In this document: in pieces, positions 44,545 through 51,040 of the stretch | How positions within the stretch are numbered: position 1 is the first letter of the stretch | Layout: every line of letters starts with the position of its first letter | Made by a program: the position numbers and the translations under genes | Notes under the pieces: model-generated | Told to the model about the DNA's origin: nothing | The model's database searches: none | The model's input: only the letters and a program-made list of their open reading frames with translations | Source of the DNA: UBA5266 sp964610025 | GTDB taxonomy: Bacteria; Bacteroidota; Bacteroidia; Bacteroidales; WCHB1-69 | Reading direction: 5' to 3' | Length of the DNA: 51,040 nucleotides | NCBI GenBank assembly: GCA_964610025.1 | Contig: CAZSTX010000008.1 | Span: forward strand, 1 to 51,040

Positions 44545-47500
44545 ATGCAAAACAGAGGTTTTATTTTATTTATAGCCATTATATTAGGATTAATCAGTAT
44601 TTATTCACTTACATTTACTTTTTGTACAAGAAATGTCGAAAATAAAGCAAGCAAATATGCACATAATATTCCTAACGTAGAAGAAATAAAAATACGTGCA
44701 AACGGTGACCTATTTATGGAAACTTATCTGCTCGATTCAGTCTATAAATTACGAGAAGCAGAATATTTACAAAAAATGTCTGACTCTGTAATTTATAATT
44801 TATTATTTGCAAAATGGACTTACAAAGAATGTAAAGAATTAGAATTAAATTTAGGGTTAGACCTAAAAGGAGGAATGAACGTAATGTTAGAGGTATCCAT
44901 TCCTAACATTATTACTTCTTTAGCCGGAAATGGTGCTAAAGATTCTCTTTTTGTAAAAACAATGAAATTAGCAAATGAAAAACAAAAACATTCACAAGAT
45001 AATTTTATAACATTATTCGAACAATCTTTTAAAGAAGTTGCACCTGAAAATGCAAAATTAGCAACGATATTTAGAAAATTAGAGCTAAAACAAAATAATC
45101 CTTCCAATAAAGATGTAATTAAAGTCATTACTGAAGAAACAGAAGCAGCTCTAGAAAATACATTTATCATATTAAGAACGCGTATTGATAGATTTGGAGT
45201 AACACAACCTAATATTCATCGCTTGCCACAATCAGGTCGTATTATGGTTGAATTACCAGGGGTAAAAGAACCCGAAAGAGTGAGAAAGCTATTGCAAGGA
45301 ACTGCTAATCTAGAATTTTGGAAAACATATGAATTTGCAGAAATTCAAGATTATTTTGTTCAAATTAATGATCGACTTTCTGAAATAAATAAAGCCGAAG
45401 AAAAAGACACTACCACTCTCGAAAATAAAGAAACACTAGAAGTTTCAAAAGAAAAAGATATTACCACTACAGAAACTGCTGCTATCGATTCTATTACAAA
45501 CGACGCAACCTTATTTGATGATAATGAAATAGTTCCAGAAGGACAAATGACTCCCGAAGAAATAGCCATAAAATATCCTTTATTATCGAAAATTACTTTT
45601 AATGACCGAATGTCTGATAAAGGTAAATATGGACCTTTGGTAGGCTATGTTCACGAAAAAGATACTGCTGAAGTTAATAAAATATTGAATCTTTCTTGGG
45701 CTAAAATAATTTTACCACAAGACCTTAAATTATGTTGGCATGCAAAAACAGGAAAAGACAAATCTCCTTTTCATCAATTAATAGCTCTAAAATCTTCTGG
45801 CGAAAAAGGTGCCGTATTAGACGGAAATGCCGTAGTAGATGCACGTCAAGATTTCAATGAAAGGGCTGGCAATGAAATTTCTATGACTATGAATGCTAAC
45901 GGAGCAAAAATGTGGAAAAAAATAACCGAAGAAAGCATAGGACATAGTATCGCCATTGTACTCGACGATTTAGTATATTCCTTTCCTGTAGTAAATGATG
46001 TAATCCCCAACGGACGTTCATCGATAAGTGGAGCTTTTTCCTTAGAAGAAGCAAAAGATTTAGCTAACCTATTAAAAGCAGGAAAATTACCAGCACCAGC
46101 AGTTATCGTATCAGAAGAAATAGTAGGACCTACTTTAGGGAAAGAATCCATTCGTGATGGGATTGTATCATTTATCATTGCATTTATACTGATACTTTTA
46201 TACATGTATTTTTTCTATAATAGAGCAGGACTTGTTGCAGGAATAGCCCTTATCTCCAATCTTATTATTTTAATGGGAGTAATGGCTTCATTAGGAGCAG
46301 TATTAACATTACCCGGAATAGCAGGGATGGTGCTATCGTTAGCAATGGCTATTGACGCTAATGTGATTATATTTGAGCGTATTAGAGAAGAAATTAGAAC
46401 TGGAAAAGGAATACGATTAGCATTAGCCGATGGATTTAAAGCTTCTTATTCTGCTATTATTGATGGAAACCTTACTACGATGCTTGTAGGTATTATTCTC
46501 TTCATTTTTGGGTCAGGCCCAATTCAAGGATTTGCTGTTACTTTAATTATTGGTATCATTACCTCTATGTTTACAGCAATTTTTGTATCAAGACTTATTT
46601 TCACATGGCTATTAGACCATAATAAATTTATTAACTATAGTAATACAATTACTGAAAACGCATTTACAAATGTCAATATCAATTTTATTGGGAAACACAA
46701 AATATCTTATATTGTATCTGGTATAATTATTGGAATTAGCATTATTTCATTATTTGTAAAAGGGTTAGACTATGGTATTGATTTTACAGGAGGGCGTAGT
46801 TATACCATACGTTTCGACCAAAGTGTAAGAGCAGATAAAGTAAGAGAAAGTTTAACCGTAGCCTTTGACGGAGTAGCCCCAGAAGTAAAAACATTTGGGT
46901 CAGACAATAGAATGAAAATAACAACCAATTGGCATATTAATGAAAATAATCCAGAAATAGATTCTTTAGCCGAACAAAAATTATATGAAGGATTAAAACC
47001 ATTTTTTAAATCAGATATTTCTAAACGAGAATTTAGTATAGAAAATCAAAACGTAGGTGTAATAAGTGCTTTAAAAATAGGAGCGCTTGTTTCAAGAGAT
47101 ATTACTCGCGGAGCTTTTATGTCAGTATTTTTTGCTTTAATAGGTATCTTTACTTATATTGCTTTTCGATTTAGAAATTGGCGATTTGCTCTTGGGGGCG
47201 TTGTTGCCTTATTACATGATACCTTATTTACAATAGGAATGTTCTCCTTATTTTATGGGATTTTCCCTTTTACGATGGAAGTAGATCAAACCTTTATTGC
47301 TGCCATATTAACCATCATAGGATATTCTATTAATGATACAGTAATTATTTTTGACCGTATTCGCGAATTTAGAACATTATATCCTAAACGTTCACTATAT
47401 GAGAATATTAATCAAGGAATTAATGCTACATTAGGACGTACTATTAATACAAGTCTCACTACTTTTATAACCTTACTTATTATTTTCATATTTGGAGGAG

Positions 47501-47622
47501 CAGTACTTAAAGGCTTTATGTTTGCAATGATGATGGGAATTTTAATTGGCTCTTATTCGTCTATTTTCATTGCATCTCCTATTGTTTTAGACTTTGGACG
47601 TAAAAAATTGAAAAAAGAATAA
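44545..47622 (+). CDS. secDF: protein translocase SecDF, fused form
   Basis: SecDF uses the proton gradient to complete Sec-dependent export across the inner membrane. The 1,025 residues are a natural SecD-SecF fusion. SecD motifs include LGLDLKGGMNVMLEV, RIDRFGVTQPNI and the membrane segment VIIFERIREEI; SecF motifs include GLDYGIDFTGGRSY and NDTVIIFDRIREF. Two hydrophobic blocks of six helices each are visible. Residues about 280-340 are a Thr/Glu/Asp-rich insertion in the periplasmic P1 domain, longer than in E. coli SecD. A strong terminator follows at 47635-47667, so the gene appears to be its own unit. Confidence 0.97.
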   Translation: MQNRGFILFIAIILGLISIYSLTFTFCTRNVENKASKYAHNIPNVEEIKIRANGDLFMETYLLDSVYKLREAEYLQKMSDSVIYNLLFAKWTYKECKELELNLGLDLKGGMNVMLEVSIPNIITSLAGNGAKDSLFVKTMKLANEKQKHSQDNFITLFEQSFKEVAPENAKLATIFRKLELKQNNPSNKDVIKVITEETEAALENTFIILRTRIDRFGVTQPNIHRLPQSGRIMVELPGVKEPERVRKLLQGTANLEFWKTYEFAEIQDYFVQINDRLSEINKAEEKDTTTLENKETLEVSKEKDITTTETAAIDSITNDATLFDDNEIVPEGQMTPEEIAIKYPLLSKITFNDRMSDKGKYGPLVGYVHEKDTAEVNKILNLSWAKIILPQDLKLCWHAKTGKDKSPFHQLIALKSSGEKGAVLDGNAVVDARQDFNERAGNEISMTMNANGAKMWKKITEESIGHSIAIVLDDLVYSFPVVNDVIPNGRSSISGAFSLEEAKDLANLLKAGKLPAPAVIVSEEIVGPTLGKESIRDGIVSFIIAFILILLYMYFFYNRAGLVAGIALISNLIILMGVMASLGAVLTLPGIAGMVLSLAMAIDANVIIFERIREEIRTGKGIRLALADGFKASYSAIIDGNLTTMLVGIILFIFGSGPIQGFAVTLIIGIITSMFTAIFVSRLIFTWLLDHNKFINYSNTITENAFTNVNINFIGKHKISYIVSGIIIGISIISLFVKGLDYGIDFTGGRSYTIRFDQSVRADKVRESLTVAFDGVAPEVKTFGSDNRMKITTNWHINENNPEIDSLAEQKLYEGLKPFFKSDISKREFSIENQNVGVISALKIGALVSRDITRGAFMSVFFALIGIFTYIAFRFRNWRFALGGVVALLHDTLFTIGMFSLFYGIFPFTMEVDQTFIAAILTIIGYSINDTVIIFDRIREFRTLYPKRSLYENINQGINATLGRTINTSLTTFITLLIIFIFGGAVLKGFMFAMMMGILIGSYSSIFIASPIVLDFGRKKLKKE

Positions 47623-47634
47623 AGAAATCACAAT

Positions 47635-47667
47635 AAAAAAAGAGGTTAATAAAAACCTCTTTTTTTT
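47635..47667 (+). terminator. rho-independent terminator of secDF
   Basis: The stem AAAGAGGTT pairs perfectly with AACCTCTTT across AATAAA and runs into eight or more T's. It lies 13 bases after the stop codon. Confidence 0.9.
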
Positions 47668-47731
47668 ATATGATACATATAAAATAATTTTAAAAAAAAT
47701 AGGTTAATATAACTATACAATTTTAAATAAA

Positions 47732-48382
47732 ATGCTATTAAAAAAAAGTTTAATTTCTATTTGCTTTTTACTAACTACAATAGCCATACATTCTCAAGAA
47801 ATTGCTTTATTAAAATACAGAGGCGGAGGAGATTGGTATGCCAATCCAACATCATTACCTAACCTTATCAAATATTGCAATAAAAACCTATCTACAAACA
47901 TATCATCTGTGCCAGCTACAGTAGAAGTAGGAAGTAAAAATATTTTTAATTACCCTTTTCTACATATGACAGGACATGGAAATGTTGTTTTTTCTGATGA
48001 AGAATGTCGTAATTTAAGAAATTATTTAATCGGAGGAGGATTTTTACATATAGACGATAATTATGGATTAGACCAATTTATCCGCCCACAAATGAAAAAA
48101 GTATTTCCAGAACTTGAATTTATAGAACTCCCTTTTAATCACCCTATTTATCATCAAAAATATTCATTCCCTAATGGGTTGCCAAAAATACATGAGCACG
48201 ATAATAAACCTCCGCAAGGATTTGGACTTTTTTATGAAAATCGGCTCATTTGTTTTTATACATACGAATGCGATTTAGGAGACGGATGGGAAGATGCTAT
48301 AGTCCACGGCGATTCAGAGGAAATTAGAACAAAAGCTCTGAAAATGGGAGCTAACATCATACAATATGTATTTACCTACTGA
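47732..48382 (+). CDS. DUF4159 secreted protein
   Basis: The 216-residue protein has a signal peptide ending IHSQE (about residue 22), and its body begins IALLKYRGGGDWYANPTSLPNL. FLHMTGHGNVVFSDEE and YLIGGGFLHIDDNYG are DUF4159 motifs. The family has a Rossmann-like fold related to the glutamine amidotransferase-like/DUF4159 domains found near MoxR and VWA genes. No such genes are here. It is exported, so probably periplasmic. The S4 protein gene starts 2 bases after its TGA stop, implying co-transcription. Confidence 0.9.
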   Translation: MLLKKSLISICFLLTTIAIHSQEIALLKYRGGGDWYANPTSLPNLIKYCNKNLSTNISSVPATVEVGSKNIFNYPFLHMTGHGNVVFSDEECRNLRNYLIGGGFLHIDDNYGLDQFIRPQMKKVFPELEFIELPFNHPIYHQKYSFPNGLPKIHEHDNKPPQGFGLFYENRLICFYTYECDLGDGWEDAIVHGDSEEIRTKALKMGANIIQYVFTY

Positions 48383-48384
48383 TT

Positions 48385-48789
48385 ATGAATGACAAAATAC
48401 GTATTGACAAATGGCTTTGGATGGTTCGTATATTTAAAACTCGAAACATTGCTAATGAAGCATGTAATGCCGGAAAAGTTAAAATAAATGGTATTAGCTG
48501 CAAAGCATCAAAAGAAATAAAAAAAAATATCGAAATACAAATACGTATAGGTCAATTATTAAAAACCGTTAAAGTATTAGATTTTCCAAAGAGTCGCTTG
48601 TCTGCTAAACTAGTACCTGATTATTGTACAGACATGACTCCACAAGAAGAATATGATAGATTGCATTTTTTACGCAGTCAAGCAGTCGTTCGCGAACACG
48701 GTCTTGGACGACCTACCAAAAGAGACAGACGTCAATTAGATTATCTTAAAAAAAAATTATCAGAAACAAACGAATTAGAAGATAAATAA
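48385..48789 (+). CDS. S4-domain RNA-binding protein (Hsp15/HslR-like)
   Basis: The 134-residue protein has an N-terminal S4 domain (about 5-65: IRIDKWLWMVRIFKTRNIANEACNAGKVKINGI) and a basic C-terminal extension (RPTKRDRRQLDYLKKKL). This matches HslR-type proteins, which bind the free 50S subunit carrying stalled nascent chains and help recycle it. The neighbouring sugar transporter, 27 bases on, offers no functional clue. Confidence 0.92.
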   Translation: MNDKIRIDKWLWMVRIFKTRNIANEACNAGKVKINGISCKASKEIKKNIEIQIRIGQLLKTVKVLDFPKSRLSAKLVPDYCTDMTPQEEYDRLHFLRSQAVVREHGLGRPTKRDRRQLDYLKKKLSETNELEDK

Positions 48790-48816
48790 TTTTAATTAAA
48801 ATAACAATATCCCAGC

Positions 48817-50124
48817 ATGAAAACATCTACATCAAATTATAAATTTAGTTTGTTTATTATCGGAATTCTCTATTTTGTCTTTGGTTTTGTAACTTGGCTT
48901 AATGGCACTTTAATTCCTTTTCTGAAAATAGCTTGCGAATTAAGCGATTTTTTGGCTTATTTTGTAACTTTTGCTTTTTATATTTCTTATTTTATTATGG
49001 CACTGCCATCTTCTTTTATTTTAGAAAAAACAGGGTTTAAAAATGGTATAGCTATAGGTTTATTTGTTATGGCAATAGGTTCGGCTTTATTTATTCCTGC
49101 TTCTTATCAACGATCATATATTTTATTTTTAATAGGATTGTTTATTTTAGGGACAGGTCTTTCATTGATGCAAACAGCAGTAAATCCATATGTTACTATT
49201 TTAGGACCTATCGAAAGTGCAGCTAAGCGTATCAGTATTATGGGAATATGTAATAAATTTGCAGGTATTATTGCTCCTTTACTCTTAGCTACTTTGCTTT
49301 TTTCGGGAACAGAACATATAGTGGAAACAATAGAAAAAAAACTACAACCTGCACTTCACGAAAATATGCTCGACACCCTTGCATTACAATTAATAAATCC
49401 TTATATTGTAATGACAATTATTCTTGTTTTATTAGGATTCTTAATTCTAATAACTCATTTACCAGAAATTGATAAAAATGAAATTACTGAAAAAAAAGCT
49501 AAAAAATCTATTTGGAGATATCCTTATATGTGGATAGGAGTCGTTACACTATTTTTTTATGTTGGCGTAGAAGTTATTGCAGCTGATACCGTTATTTTAT
49601 ATGGAAAATCGCTTGATGTTCCTGTTGAATCTGCAAAATATTTTACAAGTTTAACCTTAGTCTCAATGGTTATAGGCTATTTTATAGGTGTTGCTCTCAT
49701 TCCTAAAGTTATTTCTCAAAGAAAAGCATTGATTGGATGCGGTATTTTAGGAATTATTTTAGTTTTTTCTGCCTTAATAGTTCCTTCCACTTCTTATTTT
49801 ACTTTCTCATTTATTGACATAACCACATTACAACCCATTAAAATGATTATTCCTTATACTGTTTTTTTCATTACTTTATTGGGATTGGCAAATGCTTTAG
49901 TTTGGCCAGCAATATGGCCCTTAACTTTAGATGGCGTGGGACATCATGCCAAAAAAGTATCTGCTTTTTTAATTATGGCAATAGCTGGTGGGGCATTATT
50001 ACCATTAGTGTATGGCAAGCTGGCAGACAACATCGGAACTCAACAAGCATATTGGATAGCAATACCTTGCTATATGATAATTTTGTTTTTTGCTTTATAT
50101 GGATACAAATTAGGGAAAAAATAA
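48817..50124 (+). CDS. sugar MFS transporter, FucP/GluP family
   Basis: This is a 12-helix inner-membrane transporter of 435 residues. FVFGFVTWLNGTLIPFLKIACELSD and LQTAVNPYVTILGP are the defining segments of the fucose/glucose-galactose proton symporter family. The substrate is likely a hexose such as glucose, galactose or fucose; the sequence alone does not decide. No sugar kinase or isomerase is adjacent. It is followed by a hairpin terminator at 50191-50223. Confidence 0.9.
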   Translation: MKTSTSNYKFSLFIIGILYFVFGFVTWLNGTLIPFLKIACELSDFLAYFVTFAFYISYFIMALPSSFILEKTGFKNGIAIGLFVMAIGSALFIPASYQRSYILFLIGLFILGTGLSLMQTAVNPYVTILGPIESAAKRISIMGICNKFAGIIAPLLLATLLFSGTEHIVETIEKKLQPALHENMLDTLALQLINPYIVMTIILVLLGFLILITHLPEIDKNEITEKKAKKSIWRYPYMWIGVVTLFFYVGVEVIAADTVILYGKSLDVPVESAKYFTSLTLVSMVIGYFIGVALIPKVISQRKALIGCGILGIILVFSALIVPSTSYFTFSFIDITTLQPIKMIIPYTVFFITLLGLANALVWPAIWPLTLDGVGHHAKKVSAFLIMAIAGGALLPLVYGKLADNIGTQQAYWIAIPCYMIILFFALYGYKLGKK

Positions 50125-50138
50125 AATTATTATATAAA

Positions 50139-50155
50139 TTGGCACAGAAATTGCA
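50139..50155 (+). promoter_or_regulatory. near-perfect sigma-54 (-24/-12) promoter
   Basis: TTGGCACAGAAATTGCA: the -24 GG (50141-50142) and -12 GC (50153-50154) are separated by the required 10 bases, and both flanks (TTGGCAC, TTGCA) match the consensus. It lies in the spacer after the transporter stop and points to the gene at 50278. Transcription would start near 50166. A hairpin at 50191-50223 lies between. Confidence 0.6.
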
Positions 50156-50180
50156 CTTAACTTAACAAAATTCATTTTAC

Positions 50181-50240
50181 TATTTTTGTGAAAATACCCC
50201 ATCTCTTCCCCGATGGGTATTTTCTTTTTATATACTTTTG
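50181..50240 (+). promoter_or_regulatory. two -7 promoter elements around the terminator
   Basis: TATTTTTG (50181-50188) lies just before the hairpin and TACTTTTG (50233-50240) just after it. The second lies 37 bases before the ATG at 50278 and is the likelier housekeeping promoter of that gene. Confidence 0.5.
50191..50223 (+). terminator. rho-independent terminator after the sugar transporter
   Basis: AAAATACCC(C)ATC pairs with GATGGGTATTTT across an eight-base loop, with one bulged C, then CTTTTTATA. A TATTTTTG element (50181-50188) directly precedes it. Confidence 0.8.
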
Positions 50241-50277
50241 TAAAAAAAAATATTGCAAAAATAAAACTTCACTATAA

Positions 50278-50985
50278 ATGAAAAAACTATTTTTACTAAG
50301 TTTTATTTTTTTACTTCATTTATCAAAAGCACAAGATATTATTTTTATTTATGATGGAACAAAAATAAACGCTCAAGTTATCTCTATTGAAAACGAAATA
50401 GTAACATATAAAATATGGAATAATTTGACAGATACGATTTATACTATTCCTCAAAAAAAAATAATTATGATTAATTATGCTAATGGAAACAGAAGTATCT
50501 TTGCGAATAATGAAAACAATATGCTGCCATTTCCATCTTATAATGAGAATGAACTATTAGAATACGACAAACTATCCTCTTCAAAACTACGTCTTGGAAA
50601 TAAACTATTAACAGAAAAAGAAGCTTTTTATTTACTTTTTTACGAAAAAGGAAACATCTATAGCGACACATGGCTGGGAGCTAATAAGCAAAAACATGTA
50701 GGAAATATATTATTTATTTCAGGTCTGTTGTTAAGTATAAGTTCAAATATAGTAATTATTTATGATATTTTATACAAAAATAACATACCTATTTTACTTT
50801 TAAGTTTTTCAGGACATACGATAGGTTTAGGAATGTTTACTGTGGGTTTAATATTTAAGATAATAGGAGAAAGTCGTATGAATTGGACTTTAGACACTTA
50901 TAATTGCAAAATAAGATTAAACAATCAGACTTCACTTAATTTTATGCCATCTCCAACAGGATTGAGCTTGCAATTAAAATTTTAA
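50278..50985 (+). CDS. exported protein with Bacteroidota DIIxxxDGTxIxAxV repeat-type domain
   Basis: The 235-residue protein has a signal peptide (about 1-18, ending LSKAQD). A small N-terminal domain follows: DIIFIYDGTKINAQVISIENEIVTYKIW through IIMINYANGNRSIF. This domain is common in Bacteroidota exported proteins, but its role is unknown. The middle is polar, and two hydrophobic helices (about 140-160 and 170-195) may anchor it. The last 40 residues are beta-rich. No homologue of known function comes to mind. It follows the sigma-54-like site, so regulated expression is possible. Confidence 0.8.
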   Translation: MKKLFLLSFIFLLHLSKAQDIIFIYDGTKINAQVISIENEIVTYKIWNNLTDTIYTIPQKKIIMINYANGNRSIFANNENNMLPFPSYNENELLEYDKLSSSKLRLGNKLLTEKEAFYLLFYEKGNIYSDTWLGANKQKHVGNILFISGLLLSISSNIVIIYDILYKNNIPILLLSFSGHTIGLGMFTVGLIFKIIGESRMNWTLDTYNCKIRLNNQTSLNFMPSPTGLSLQLKF

Positions 50986-51040
50986 AACACTATTAAACAC
51001 AGAATGCATTAATAGTCTATCACAAATCAATACATATTTA

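Noticed and set aside
1..51040. tRNA, rRNA, CRISPR array, prophage or defence genes
   Set aside because: I read all spacers over 70 bases for cloverleaf-like GC-rich sequence, regular repeats and known defence motifs and saw none. A dedicated scan could still find something I missed.

Overview
This is a stretch of chromosome from a low-GC member of the Bacteroidota, most likely Bacteroidales-like. The evidence is consistent across the window: a PorP/SprF type IX secretion protein next to a PD40/OmpA protein, a fused SecDF, a DUF4271-hemD-rnpA gene string, a bifunctional nuclease with a UVR tail, a Bacteroidota-type lipoprotein Wza homologue, and many upstream sites matching the TAnnTTTG -7 element used by the Bacteroidota housekeeping sigma factor. 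Ribosome binding sites are weak or absent, as is usual in the phylum. The genetic code is standard; several genes end in TGA. I could not name the genus.

Layout. 179-8444 (minus): a 1,499-residue secreted protein of unknown function, then purL. 8445-8877: the only gap longer than 300 bases; it holds divergent promoters and a fossil IS110 transposase start. 8878-14466 (plus): ruvB, pssA, a Wza-like export lipoprotein, a Wzc-like tyrosine kinase and rfbC, packed as one operon. 14547-16164 (minus): merR, a metallo-beta-lactamase-fold hydrolase and folE. A perfect palindrome carrying two facing promoters separates merR from 16362-20178 (plus): two tandem paralogous exported proteins, sppA and a membrane-anchored protein. 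20299-22855 (minus): a three-gene set of unknown envelope proteins. 22987-23787: mtgA. 23982-27490 (minus): an M3 peptidase lipoprotein and an M16 protein without the zinc motif. 27630-27906: a frameshifted IS1380-type transposase tail. 28005-31332 (plus): PorP/SprF and its PD40/OmpA partner.

31341-34327 (minus): an NfeD-like protein, flotillin and ribonuclease Z. 34533-35881 (plus): a UbiA prenyltransferase and a DUF454 gene interrupted by one in-frame TGA. 36026-38848: uvrA. 39054-41645 (minus): a lipocalin-like lipoprotein, a RocB-like M20 peptidase and a small secreted coiled-coil protein. 41816-44463 (plus): bifunctional nuclease, DUF4271, hemD and rnpA. 44545-47622: secDF, with a strong terminator. 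47732-50124: DUF4159, an S4 RNA-binding protein and a sugar MFS transporter. 50278-50985: a secreted/membrane protein behind a near-perfect sigma-54-like site.

Most of the window is core metabolism plus envelope biogenesis: surface polysaccharide export, protein export and secretion, peptidoglycan synthesis and envelope proteolysis. I found no defence system, prophage, CRISPR array, rRNA or tRNA. The points most worth a second look are the palindromic facing promoters at 16306-16339, the sigma-54-like site at 50139-50155, the TGA-interrupted DUF454 gene, two decayed insertion sequences, and the unknown envelope proteins at 179-4678 and 20299-22855.
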